Shown piece after piece: positions 11,111 to 22,572 of a stretch of DNA of 64,000 nucleotides; within the stretch, counting starts at the first letter, position 1, and each line of letters begins with the position of its first letter. Where the stretch lies: the NCBI GenBank assembly GCA_003667245.1, contig RCNN01000172.1:1-64000 (forward strand), read 5' to 3'. The notes under the pieces were generated by a model. That model was not told the DNA's origin. It did no database searches and saw only the letters and a list, made by a program, of their open reading frames with translations. A program made the position numbers and the translations under genes. This DNA is from Heterostelium multicystogenum (taxonomy: Eukaryota; Evosea; Eumycetozoa; Acytosteliales; Acytosteliaceae).

Positions 11111-13031
11111 TTATTCCTTTACAGTAATTTTACTATAAAGTTTTAAAAGATTATCAATGGTTTCTCCACGACTAAGGTCGGTTTTGTATCCAGCCTTTAG
11201 ATATGCGTTGATCAATTTCTTATGTTCGGGAGTAAGACAATACTGTGCTAGGTACTCCATATCTGCTTTGGTTTTATCTGTTCCTCTAACAAAATTATAT
11301 ACATATATATATGGAATATATATATTCACATCCAGAGAGTACTTTGCCTCAACTGATTTGACAAATTGGTATTCTGGTGTTCCGATGAAAAACTCTTTGA
11401 TTGATTTCCAGACTTTTCGAGCCATGGAAGTAGGGCTTTAACCAAGCCTATGGCGACAAGCACACCAGTTAACACTAAACATACTGGTCCTGACCAAGAG
11501 GTTGTGACAAATACTGTTGTGATCAAAAGTGCCATTCCTGTAGCAAGTTCAAATCCAGAGAGTATTATAAGTCCTAAGTTCTGTTGCTTAATTCCCAAGA
11601 AAATATCATATGCCGACATTAAAATATTAACGATAATTAAAGCTGGAGCAACATATTTGGCAATGAGCCTAAATCCATTTCCAACGATAGACGAAAGCTT
11701 GTCTAATCTCTTGCCCAATAATTTTGGTAGACTTTTACTTAAACATAAGGATTGAAGCTTTGTTCCAATGAATTTAAAAATAGTTGTACCAAATTTTGCT
11801 TCCAACATTACATTGGCCAAGTCTACCAAAGTCATTCCTGAACTAGTCCAAAACAATGTCTTGTCAAAAGTAGTCATCTTGTCATAGTTTGCCAAACCAT
11901 AACCAAATGCAAACAATTGGCAACCAAGTAAAAGTCCATTTGCAAATCTATGAATCGATTTATCTTTGACCAACATTTCCATGTTTGCCATTGTGGTTCC
12001 TTTAGGTCTCATCTTGGCGAGGAACTTGGCACTATCATATGTATAGACATGCTTATCGCTAATAAAGGGAAGAAGCTCGCTATTCATAGTCTGGAATACT
12101 GCTTGTGATAGCTTAGTGTATAGAGCAACAACATTTCCAGCATATAGACCTTTCAATTTCTTGACAGTTTCGTAAAACTCTGATGAAGGATTCTTTTCAA
12201 TTTGCTTAATAAAGTGTTCACATGTAGCCTTAAAGATTTGTAAGGTTAATGGTGTTTCTTTGATATTCTGTGCATGTTGACCAAGCATAGTGCTGTAGTA
12301 TACTCCTAGAATCTCTTTTGAGAGTCCAAAGGTTGGATCCAAAATATCCAATTTGGCCCTCAATTCATTAAAACGCGGATTGTCATCAAAGTTAACATTG
12401 TTAATATTTGCTATTTGAGCATCAACCGATGCTTTCAAATAAGGTGTCATAACTTCAGGTCTCAGAAGGTACTCTTTGAGGACGGGGATGAACTTTTCGG
12501 CATTCCAAATGTAGGGAATAAATTGGGGAAAACTGTCTTTGAGAACAATAAAGTTAATCTTTCATGGTCAACTGGCTTAAATAAGAACCACTAGTGAGTT
12601 CCTTCATTTCTCTCTCAACTTGACCAATGGAAATATTGCTCTGGAAAACCTGATCTTTTCTTTGGTTGTAAATGGTCTGAAGCAAGAACAATTTGGCGTA
12701 TTGTGTCAAAAAGGAACTGGCTTTTGGATCGCTGTCGGGGGCAAGTCGAAGAATTTCAATATATGGAGCTGGTCTATTCTCATATCCAAAAACTTTGTAA
12801 CCAAGCTCGGACTGATAATAAAGGAGAAGTGAAAAGAATTGTTCATCTGCTTTTGATTTGAGAATGTCATTCTTGTTTGAGTCAAGAGTTGACAAATTCA
12901 TATAAGCTTCGGGTGAAATTGGTGCACTTAAGGTTGATTTTTTTAGTTGCATCATTATAAAGAGAGTTGATAGTATCTAATCTCCATTGTTGGAAATCTT
13001 TGATAAATTGACCAGCTATTTTAGTAGACAT
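11111..13031 (-). CDS. Unidentified protein with C-terminal membrane segments
   Basis: The start at 13031 (MSTKIAGQFIKDFQQWRLDT) is joined to the next segment when one T is removed from the run at 12938-12944. A second break near 12554-12560 leads to KDSFPQFIPYIWNAEKFIP. A third at 11414-11417 reconnects PWLEK with VWKSIKEFFIGTPEYQF. The product is about 635 residues: a long, mostly helical soluble N-terminal part, two or three hydrophobic helices around LIIVNILMSAYDIF and TGMALLITTVF, then a short charged C-terminus. No signal peptide is apparent. I do not recognise a family or catalytic motif. Confidence 0.6.
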
Positions 13032-13869
13032 AATAGTTTATGTATTTGTTGGCTAGTATTATTTAAAATGAACAATGAATGAAGAGATCAATGAATCATG
13101 CTCTTAAGTAACAATCATCATTCCATTCTGATTGATTAAACAGCCAAAGAAATGCAAATTTACTTGAATAATGATTCAGCTTTAGAAAAAAATAGAAATC
13201 TGTGAAGAAGCCTTGTTTTTTTGTTTCTAAAAATATCATTTTTTTGTCATTTTGATTGAATTTAAACCCTGAAAACCCAACTACATTGAACACAACAGAT
13301 TTATCATAAATAAACAGTCAAGATATTTATTAAAATCCTTAAACAAAATTATATTTTATTTAAAGAATCCTTGAATTACTGTTCTGCAAATCATCACACC
13401 CATTCCTTTCAATGATGCTAACACAAGATCCTGGTGAAAAGTTCAAGTTTGGATCAACACAAAATCATTGAAAGTAAAATTGTTGTCAAGTTCAATAGAA
13501 TAACAATATTTGTTATCAAGGGTACCATTCTGTGACATTCATTCATTAAAGTTGATCCTTTTAAGTGATTGTGTTACCAGTTTGTATTCATAGAGTATTT
13601 GATGGTTGTAAGGCAGATAACAATCATTCGATTTCTAAAACACTCACTACATGTCAGAATTAAATGATAGGCATAAAAAACTGAAACTACATTCACTCTT
13701 TGATTTCACTGATTCGATATTATTAATGTATCAACCCTTTTGATGAAAATTCCATTCATTTCATTTTGGAAATTTACAGAATCGGATTCAAAGTTGTTTG
13801 TTACTTTTGCTTAAAGCAACACTACAACTGTCAGTAATCTATTTGTTGATCGATTGTAGCCAAACGACA
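13032..13869. other. Divergent intergenic region
   Basis: An AT-rich gap between the minus-strand membrane protein and the plus-strand HMG gene. It must contain both promoters. No ORF or RNA gene is supported. Confidence 0.45.
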
Positions 13870-14418
13870 ATGAGCTCTCTAAAGAGAATAGAGATACTAG
13901 ATCAGCTAGAGCTGCCTGAGGAAATTATCAAACCTTTTGAGGATCTTGATGATGACGAAGACAGTGATAGCGAGATCTTAGACGATCTTATACAGGAGGA
14001 CGACGAGGAAGAAGACTACGAAGACGATACCACTAACAATAATGACACTCAAGAGGAAGAAGATAATAGCAATCAAAAGCAGCAGCAAAAGACTACGATT
14101 ACAAAGATTAAAAAAGATCTGCAAACTAACAATCCTGACCAACTTAAAGTACCAAAGAAGCAATCTTCAGGTGATAAATCATCCATAGCTTCTTCCACAG
14201 CCAACAGCAGCGCTGCTGTCAATAAAAAGAAGAAACCTCCCAATGCTTTCATCCTATTCTCACAACAGAAACGTAAAGAATTCAAGAAAGCAAACCCTCA
14301 ATTCTCTAATGCTCATATATCTACGCTGCTCGGTCAAGAATGGAAGGCACTGCATCCCTCAGAAAAGAAGAGTTTCGCAGAAAAAGCCGCCAAGATAAAA
14401 GATGAACAACAATCTTAA
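13870..14418 (+). CDS. HMG-box protein with acidic N-terminus
   Basis: This is a DNA-binding chromatin protein with one HMG box. From ATG 13870 (MSSLKRIEILDQL) there is an Asp/Glu-rich region (about residues 20-70), a Gln/Lys and Ser-rich linker, then an HMG box starting KKKKPPNAFILFSQQKR and running through LLGQEWKALHPSEKKSFAEKA. The PPNAFILFS start resembles the sequence-specific MATA/SOX-like subgroup more than HMGB. The frame stops at TAA 14416-14418, but the same frame continues for 12 more codons (AEVLEKIINNKQ) to a second TAA. The extra codons look like the usual last helix of the box, so the first stop may be a base error or a real truncation. Confidence 0.78.
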   Translation: MSSLKRIEILDQLELPEEIIKPFEDLDDDEDSDSEILDDLIQEDDEEEDYEDDTTNNNDTQEEEDNSNQKQQQKTTITKIKKDLQTNNPDQLKVPKKQSSGDKSSIASSTANSSAAVNKKKKPPNAFILFSQQKRKEFKKANPQFSNAHISTLLGQEWKALHPSEKKSFAEKAAKIKDEQQS

Positions 14419-14490
14419 GCAGAGGTACTCGAGAAGATTATCAATAACAAACAGTAATATTATTCACAAGTAATGACAATACCATTCATT

Positions 14491-14520
14491 ACATTACATT
14501 ACATTACATTACATTACATC
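14491..14520. repeat. (ACATT)6 microsatellite
   Basis: Six tandem ACATT units (the last ends ACATC) directly downstream of the HMG-box gene. Confidence 0.85.
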
Positions 14521-14924
14521 ATTGAAATCATTAAATCAACATAATATTCCAATAATAAAATAATCATTATTAAAGATTGTATCATAGCCTAACACGACAA
14601 TATCATATATTATATAAACGCCCAGCGATGATGGCAAGTTCCACTACTTTTATTAATTTATTGGGAAGAACGAAGTGAGGTGTTTTGTGATAAACCAAAC
14701 TTTGATGACTCATTAATAGATTTCCATTCACATTAATAATAGTATATTTTATTATATATTATTATTATTATTACATACAACTAACATTTAAAGATGATGA
14801 TGTGACAATATCATAGTCATATGAATAGCATCGTCATCATTCTGTTCGAATATTATAGTCATATGAATAGACCAAAAATAACTCTAAAAATTCATTTTTA
14901 AAACAAAAAATAAACCATCATAGA

Positions 14925-15045
14925 TGACCACTTGCGAGATCCTTTTAAATGGCGAACTTTAGCTGAGTTCCATGGAATAGGAGAGTGGTTCGATCGAAGA
15001 CCTATTCCGTACAAATTTATACTGCTGTTGAGTTTATGATTTTTT
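14925..15045 (+). ncRNA. Possible small structured transcript (weak)
   Basis: Within the 14421-15277 intergenic region, this less AT-rich stretch has a perfect 8-bp stem GGAATAGG/CCTATTCC (14974-15008) with a 19-nt loop. It also has an A-box-like TAGCTGAG, a partial B-box-like GGTTCGATC, and seven T at about 15039-15045 that could terminate pol III. The box spacing is too short for a tRNA. I match it to no known RNA family, so it may be chance. Confidence 0.2.
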
Positions 15046-15277
15046 TATTGCATAGATCCATTAATTTTAATTTAATTTGATTATTAATAATAATATTTTT
15101 TTGATTTTAATGTATTTTTAATTTATTTATCTTAAACGAGAGATTTACTTCATTACTAGTTCTTAATCTACTGAAGTAGCCACACTCGAATCATTCACTG
15201 TTTACTTTGTTACCTATTCACTTACTTATTCATCTACTTATAATATATATTCTTACATTAGTGGAATTGCAATAGAT

Positions 15278-16150
15278 ATGGCATCTGCTGCTGCTGAAGA
15301 TAAAAAGGTTATTTATGAACAAACACCAGAGGCATGGAGCTATGCTGCAACTGCTTATGGTGACATGATGCGTCAAACCAACTTTACAAGAATGTATGCC
15401 ATCGATGGTCTCAACTTGACTATTCCAGAGGATTCAGTACGATCAGACCTCAAGATTTTGGATATTGCTGCCGGAACCGGTGCATTGTCCATCCCAGCTG
15501 CCGAGCGTGTCAAGAATCATAATGGTAGTGTCATTGCAACTGACTTTGCACCAGCAATGATTGGATATCTCGATCAAGAGATCAAATCACATCTCAACCC
15601 TATCCCAATTGAAACCATGGTTATGGATGGCCAGAACCTCGAGTTCCCAGATAACACTTTTGATTTTACCTATTCAATCTTTGGTTTGATCTTCTTCCCA
15701 GATCAAATGAGAGGATTCCGTGAGATGTACAGAGTATTGAAGCCAGGTGGAAAGACATGTGTTACCTCATGGTCAGAAAGATCACCAATGGGCTTGATTG
15801 TAATGGAAACCATCTCTAGACTCTTTAAAGATCGTCCCAATATGCTACCACCATCCCCACCAGCAACTGTGATCTCACTGTCTGATCCACTCAAATTTGA
15901 AAATTGCATGAGAGAATGTGGATTCAAGAATATTCAAGTAACTCCAGTGGTCCACACCATGAAATCTACCATTCCACAAAATATTACATTCTCCAAAGGC
16001 AATCCAGTGATTCAAAATATTAAAAACCAATTACCAGCTGATTTAAGAGATCAGTTCGACACTGTTTACTCTGGTGTTTTGAGCGATAGATATCCAAATG
16101 GCGAGGTTGTCATTGACGCAACTGCATACGTTGGTGTTGGAGAAAAATAG
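15278..16150 (+). CDS. Class I SAM-dependent methyltransferase
   Basis: A soluble methyltransferase of 290 residues in one uninterrupted exon. Motif I is ILDIAAGTGALSIPAAE (about residues 68-84), followed by an acidic residue in the next strand (VIATDFAPAMIG), MDGQNLEFPDNTFDF and the post-motif strand SIFGLIFFPD, then YRVLKPGGKTCVTSW. This is the UbiE/COQ5-like or methyltransferase-11 type fold. There is no targeting peptide. The substrate is unknown. The first ATG in frame follows an AT-rich leader. Confidence 0.85.
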   Translation: MASAAAEDKKVIYEQTPEAWSYAATAYGDMMRQTNFTRMYAIDGLNLTIPEDSVRSDLKILDIAAGTGALSIPAAERVKNHNGSVIATDFAPAMIGYLDQEIKSHLNPIPIETMVMDGQNLEFPDNTFDFTYSIFGLIFFPDQMRGFREMYRVLKPGGKTCVTSWSERSPMGLIVMETISRLFKDRPNMLPPSPPATVISLSDPLKFENCMRECGFKNIQVTPVVHTMKSTIPQNITFSKGNPVIQNIKNQLPADLRDQFDTVYSGVLSDRYPNGEVVIDATAYVGVGEK

Positions 16151-16364
16151 ATTTAAATAAAAATAGAAATATTTATCAATGTAATTATAATAATCATATA
16201 ATATAACATTATCTTATTAAGTTGAAGTTCGAGACTGTCTGTGTATCAGCAACACTATTCCTAACAAACTTGTGTTGTCGTTCAAAATGTAAAAACGAGA
16301 CACACAACATATTAATATCACTAGTTGTTTTTTTGGCAATGATCAGTGCATTTTGATCAAACTA

Positions 16365-17333
16365 ATGACAAGATATAAGATAGTATGTGAATATATAGGA
16401 TCAGCTTTTTTCGGGTTGGCAACGAATTTCATATGACAATATAAAGAAGAAACCGGTTCAACAGGTTCTAGAGGAATCACTAGAAGTTTTCCTGCGAAAG
16501 AAAGTTAGAATCGTGGGATCAAGTAGAACTGATACCGGTGTCAATGCACTCAACCAAGTTGCGCACTTTGATGTCGACAAACGTATATCTAAAACTGGAG
16601 AAGAGGTATAAATGACCCATTGACATGCAAACGGGAAAAATGAACCCATTATTAATAGGATTGATTCCAATTGATTAGATGGATATGATGCCACCTGAAG
16701 TCATTACAATGGCATTGAACCAAAATGTAGCAGGCTATCCAGTGCGTGTTATTTCAACAGAGATTGTGGATGATAGCTTCCACAGTAGATTCTCTGCAAA
16801 AATCTAGGACCTATCTCTACAGGATGCTTGGCGGAATGCACCGGAATCAAGCACCTTTTGAACTTAGAGACCGAGTGTGGGCGGTCACCAATCCTCTGGA
16901 TATTTGTTTGATGCAAGAAGCAGCCTCGATACTCTGTGGACGTCACAACTTCAATAGCTTCCGAAGCTCAAAGTGTCAGGCAGACAACCCAGTTCGCACT
17001 CTCACTAGCCTGCAGGTGTTCAACTTACCTGCACCAGACATATGGCAGTATAACGAACCACCTAGACCCCTCGGTGTTGAACCACAATTGATTGGAATAG
17101 AAGTAAAGGCTCGAGCATTCCTCCACAACCAAGTGAGAATCATGGTATCAACATTGGAGCGAGTTGGATCACATCAAATGACAATCGACCAACTAAGAGA
17201 ACTTATTGAAGCCCAAGATCGACAAAAAGCGCCACCTACAGCCCCTCCCTATCCCCTCACACTCACCAAAGTCAGCTATGAAGACGATCTAACCAATCCA
17301 CCACCATCGCCATGGTCCAAATACAACATATAG
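16365..17333 (+). CDS. tRNA pseudouridine synthase, TruA/PUSL1-like
   Basis: Converts uridine to pseudouridine in tRNA. The start at 16365 gives MTRYKIVCEYIGSAFFGWQ once the GGG at 16413-16415 loses one base. The catalytic motif is SSRTDTGVNALNQVAHFD, with Asp in RTD the nucleophile. A 73-nt intron (16606-16678) joins EE to MDMMPPEVI. A second homopolymer break (A run 16798-16802) lies just before SRTYLYRM. The C-terminal half keeps the conserved HNFNSFRSS and AFLHNQVRIMVSTL blocks. Length about 297 residues, close to PUSL1 or bacterial TruA. No obvious transit peptide. Confidence 0.85.
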
Positions 17334-17396
17334 CAGCATACATCTGATGGGTCTACAAATAAAACATAATATATTACATTTATTTATTCTTCAATA

Positions 17397-18261
17397 TCAT
17401 ACTCTGAATCTGAAGAATATATGAAAGTATTTACAGAATAGATGGGATTGTTGGGATTTAAAACGATTGTTTAAGTTCTGTTTGTTGAACAGACGATGCT
17501 CTTCACGCGACGTTGGCATTGTATATTCGACACGGTTCGCTTTCTTCTTGAAAACTATGATTAAGATGCCAAACATGATCGAGCCGATGAGTCCGACCGA
17601 CGACAAAGTAACCGTGATGTACATATAGCTTTGCTTATATGATGAAATCTTTGACCAGCTCACCTGACTAGGATCATCTACATTGTAGTAGCAGATGTGG
17701 TCACTGTTTGTATTGTAAAACGAGATATAGGTGCTCACCAGATTCAAGTTGTTCGACCACAGACAGGCAATCTCAGCATGGTACTCTGTGCTATCTCCAA
17801 TGAAATCTACAGTCCACCTTGGCTGATAGCAATTCTCTAGCTTTCCACCTCCAGCAGCAGCCATTGAGACTGGCGGTGCCAAGAGTTTTGTGTTTCTCTG
17901 TAAAGTACCACCAAACTCATCTTCACCACCACACAGACTATTTTCACTTGTCAGCCAAAAATGTCCACCAAATTCCAGTGTCCAGCTGACTACAATCACC
18001 ATTTTCAAGTTGGGTTGTTATATTGTTCGATCTAATCTCACATGTTGTTTCAATAAATTTCTTTGATTCTCTAACCTTTAATTAAATTATCAAAAATCAA
18101 AAGGATTATTAATATTAAACAACTCCTCAAAGGTGGATACTATCTCTAAATCTTACAGTCGGAAGTAGTTTTAAGCCACCAAATGTTAGACCACCAATTA
18201 AAACAAGTAAGGATGTTACAAATAATACAATACTTATAATAAGTTTTGATTTAAGATTCAT
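17397..18261 (-). CDS. Two-TM membrane protein, dictyostelid type
   Basis: Exon 1 starts at 18261 with MNLKSKLIISIVLFVTSLLV, a signal-anchor or TM helix, and ends at a GTAAGA donor near 18170. The second exon starts near 18033 and encodes an extracellular-type domain with several Cys (ENGDC, SLCGG, ENCYQ, ACLW, HICYYN). A second TM helix follows (YITVTLSSVGLIGSIMFGIL), then a Lys/Arg-rich cytosolic tail. One frame break falls near ADK/ENSLCGG. The topology is therefore short cytosolic N-terminus, Cys-rich outside domain, cytosolic tail. I do not recognise a named family. Confidence 0.6.
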
Positions 18262-18640
18262 TTATATACAAAGAAATATTATTAAATATAGGATATGATG
18301 ATTATTATTAGATATTACACTGAAACAAATAGAGCTATTTTATACTAATCTACAAACATAACTAGATAAAGAAATAAGTTAATTCAACTGATATCAATTA
18401 TTTCTCCTAAAGATTTAATATTGTAGTTTATTGATGACGTTAGTGATGGATGTTGCTAAATCAACTTAAAAAAATCTATTTTAAAAAATAATAAAAAATC
18501 TTAGGCTTTAGGGGTTCTGTTTTTGGATTCTCATGGAAGGTGGGAAAAGTGCGACCTAACTTATCATGATTCTCTTCTCTTCTCTTCTTAGTACAGTATT
18601 ATAAAACAATTGTTGTTTATTTAGTTATGTTTAAACAACT
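18262..18640. other. Intergenic region
   Basis: AT-rich DNA between the start of the two-TM gene and the end of the RRM gene. It includes a CTTCTCTTCTCTTCTT tract. No feature is supported. Confidence 0.4.
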
Positions 18641-20217
18641 TCAAAGCCTAAAATCAATCAATAATTGATAATCGCTGTTGATTAGCTTTCTGTGATTTTT
18701 TCTTTTGAAGCTGGTTGATGTTTGGATATCTTTAAAGGTTACAAGAATCTCTTTATTTTGGACATCGAGTTCGAAGCTCTGTTGATGTAATGAACAGTAA
18801 TTAGTTAGGTTTCAAGAAACTCATCGTAAAGCGAGACAATATGAACTTACTTTGAAACCATTTTCTTTTTCAAAAAGATCTCTTACTTCTTCGAGAGATG
18901 GATAGTTCTTAATTACTACTTTACAACTTTTGTCTTTTTCATTAAACTCGATTGGTTTGCTACTGATTTGTTGCTGAGACTGCTGTTGGTACGGTTTCTG
19001 TGGCGCTGATTGTTGGTGATGCTTTGGAGTGGTCTTGTTTTGCTGATGGTGCTGTTGATTTTTGTTTTTGATGTATGGTTGTTGATGCTGTGGATGCTGT
19101 ATAGTAATATTTCTTTGATGATAGTGTTGCTGTTGCTGTTGTTGTTGTTGTTGCAAAAACATTTGTTGTTGAATGTGAAGTGGTGAGATAATTTGACTAT
19201 TTACAATCTTTGGCTGTTGGAATTGGTATCGATTTGGAAGGGAAAATGGATTGTGTGGCATTGTTGGTGGTACACCAGGTGTAAATTGCTTTGCCAGTGG
19301 ATTACCATAGTTTGGGGCAACTACATGTTGTTGATGGAATCCATGCTGCATATGAATTCTTTGACCTGGAACCATTGGCATCACTCTCTGCTGAGGACTA
19401 TTTAGAATCCAGCGGTTTCTATTAAAAAATTGTTTAGTTTTCTTGGACACAGTCTATTATTTGTTATGTAAATATACATACTTTGGGTGGTATTATGAGT
19501 AAAAGATTTGTTGGACTGTTTGTTATTGGCTACATGGTTTTGTTTGATTGGTGTGGGTGCGGAAGAGGATGTGCTTGAACTTGGTGTGATAGTCATTGTG
19601 TCACCAGTTGCTAGCTTGATAACGAATGGTTTGGTCTGCTGTGGTTGATGTGGAGAAGCTGGACTCCTTGTTGGTGTGTTGAGATTGAAACCTTGTCTGT
19701 TACCAGCACCGAATCTAGTGCTCTCGTGTGTGGATTTAAAGTTTTTCCTTGGCTGTTGAGAAGCATATTGTTGTCTATTGCTGTTTTGCTTTTGTTGAAT
19801 CTCTTCGGCAGATGGTATGCTTCCTTCTTCTTCATCATCTCTATATGAACGTTTCTTTTCGTTGATTTGCTTGGAGGAAGATGATGAAGGTGAGGATGAA
19901 GATGTTACGACAGCTAAGGACTGCTCTTTTTTTGGTGAGTGATGGTGATTGTCATCATTATCATTGTCATCGTCGTTGTCGTTGTCGTTATCTTGATAAT
20001 CATCCAGGATCTCATTATCATCTGATACACTTGCAGAATTGTTGCTTGATGGTTCATTATCTCGAAGCATAACGTGCTGATGTGAGCTACCACGATTGCG
20101 AGATCTTGAGTCTGAATATTCATCTTCTTCCTCGTCCGATGGGTAGTAGTCGATTGCGTCGTCTTGGCTGTCGTAGGACGATCTGAAGCCAATATCGTCA
20201 GATGCTGTAGATGCCAT
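18641..20217 (-). CDS. Low-complexity protein with C-terminal RRM-like domain
   Basis: From ATG 20217 (MASTASDDIGFRSSYDSQDD) the N-terminal half is acidic, with an Asp/Asn repeat, a Ser tract and basic patches. The middle is Gln/His/Pro-rich, including nine Gln near 19140. The C-terminus reads CKVVIKNYPSLEEVRDLFEK and, after an intron starting GTAAGT at about 18850, SFELDVQNKEILVTFKD. Together these give the beta-alpha-beta and last beta strand of an RNA-recognition motif, so RNA binding is a fair inference. A frame change near 19450-19490 could be a 28-nt intron or a base error. The exact stop (about 18641-18660) is uncertain. Confidence 0.6.
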
Positions 20218-22572
20218 TGAATGGATACAGATTGATAGATTTGATTATGATAACAGTAACAGTACAGCAGTTATAACAGTAGTAGGGAGTGGTAGGTGAA
20301 AGCAAAGTGGTATGAATCGAGCTAAGGAGGAAGGAACTAACTCACGACTAAGATAAATAATAAGGATAGGAGGATGGGTACAAAAACAAAAAAGGGATTG
20401 CAATTCGATGCGATGCGATACGATTAAGGATTTGACTACTGTTATTTGACTAATGAATAATATATAATTAATTAATTAAATATAAATAGAACTTTAATCA
20501 TTTCATTCTCAATTCATTGTAAGATTAAATAAAAAGTAAATGGTTGTAAGGAAAAGAAAGTAATTGTTATTGGTTGTTATTGTTGTTGTATTAAACAGCA
20601 ACATAGAGTTAAATATAAGTAAGAAGTTATTAATGGATAGAGTAGGTATGTAGTAGTTTTAAGTCCTCAATCGACAATCTATCATTAAATCTCTATTGAA
20701 TATGTTATTATCGCTAATATCCTATCATTTCTTTTTATTGATTCGTCAATCGATCCAGTCTGCTGATTATTTTATGTAGCTCTCATTCTTCTTTTCACTG
20801 ACTATTTTTATTTATCTAAAAGCAAGCTAAAACTCTAACTTAAATTATTATAATAAATATAATTTATATAATTACATTGTTGTTATAACAAATAGAAAGA
20901 GAGATAAGAGTAGTAGTAGTAGAAGAAGTAGTAGAAGTAGAGGAGAAGGAAGTAAGCAATATGGAAGACGAAGGGAAAGATGAAGGGAAGGTAATGATAT
21001 TAGAATAATTATGTAGTATTTAGTAAGTAGTATTATTATTAATAATATATATAATATATAATAAATAAATAGTTATCTAAACTATTATAATGTACATTAT
21101 TATATTATACAAAGATAAACTATTGTATACTAAATTATCTATATACATATAATTAGATACAATGCGATATACTTAATTGTAATGATTCTGATTATAATTA
21201 CATTTAAAATTTTATTGTTGTTGATAACATTATTGATTGGTGATGTACTATTAGTATAAGTTAAACAAAGATGAATGTGAATCGACGTCGGAGATTGATT
21301 CAATTCGTCGGAGATTGATTCAATTAAGATTGATCATATTATTTAAATAATAATAATAATTAATTAATTTAATGACGATTATAATTAAATAGTATAGAAT
21401 AGTAATAGACGAAGTATTAGGTAGAGTAACGTTAGATGTTGATTGTCTTACTTTTTTGATTGTTAAATTAGATATATAAATACAAGTTGATATTTGATTT
21501 GTATGTATGTATATTTGTTTGGTTGCTTAGTCTACCAAACAAACAAACTTGTACAAAACAAAACACTTTTGTACTTGTAGATTAGATTATATATAATTAA
21601 TTAGATTCGTGAATTTACACGAAACGACAAAGACAATGCAAGCAAACGAAATCAAATCAAATCAAATTAAATCAACTAATTTAATTTAATTTTAATTTAA
21701 AAGTAAACTTTAAAAATAATAATAAAGAATAAATAATATCTATTGGACTATTCTATATCTATTCTTATCTGAATAATCTATTCTTATCTATACTATATCT
21801 ATAAATTAATGAATGTGATTGTTACTATTTCTATATTTACTATTAGTGCTAATATTATTAACTCTTTCTAAAATATCTCTATTAAATATATAAATAAATA
21901 TATATATATACAAATAAAATAACTATTATTTATTTCTAGTTTTTCTTTGACAGATAAAAACAAATATATTGTTGCAAATTCAAATAAAAATAAAAATCAA
22001 ACAACTAACAAAAAAACAAGCATTGATTAAATTAAATATTCATTCATTCAAACAACATGCAGGAATTGGAAAAGGTCTACACTCCACTTGCAAGTGGTGT
22101 GTATCAAAAAAAAACAAACAAAAACAGACCGAATTAAAAAATCAATGAAAATTGATATGAGCCTTTGTGTGTATGTATTTGTGAGTAATAATATTCATCA
22201 AAACCTAAAAATCAAATTATGCGTGAACGGTAACGATACTTTTGATTTGAGCTTGGAGTTGATATTATCAAAAAAATAGTGTTCGTAGCATCATTGATAC
22301 AGTGATAGCAGTGTGTAGAGTTTTTTGAAAAATTTGATAAAAAAAAGAAAAACAACAACTTACTGCTTTTGCTTTTCATTACTACATTACTTTAATAAAA
22401 CAAGTTATTATTAATTTAATAGTTTAGTTAGTTGTTGTCGTCGTTGTTGCTGTTGTCACTCACTCGATCGCTTGCAAGATTACATCAGCAAAGAAGAAGC
22501 CCTCCAATCGATATAATATATAATATAATATAATATAGATACAATACAGGATTTATACACAGACAGAACAAA
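20218..22572. other. Long AT-rich intergenic region
   Basis: 2.35 kb upstream of two divergent genes with many short A/T repeats. It contains a perfect 20-bp tandem duplication at 21286-21325. A short reading frame from ATG 22057 (MQELEKVYTPLASG) ends at a GTGTGT donor-like site, but no partner exon is found. No other gene is visible. Confidence 0.5.
21286..21325. repeat. Perfect tandem 20-bp duplication
   Basis: CGTCGGAGATTGATTCAATT occurs twice head to tail. It is GC-richer than the surrounding DNA and so may be regulatory. Confidence 0.85.

Noticed and set aside
22057..22100. Short frame MQELEKVYTPLASG ending at a GTGTGT donor-like site
   Set aside because: No acceptor gives a convincing second exon before the gamma-CA-like start, and the frame alone is too short.
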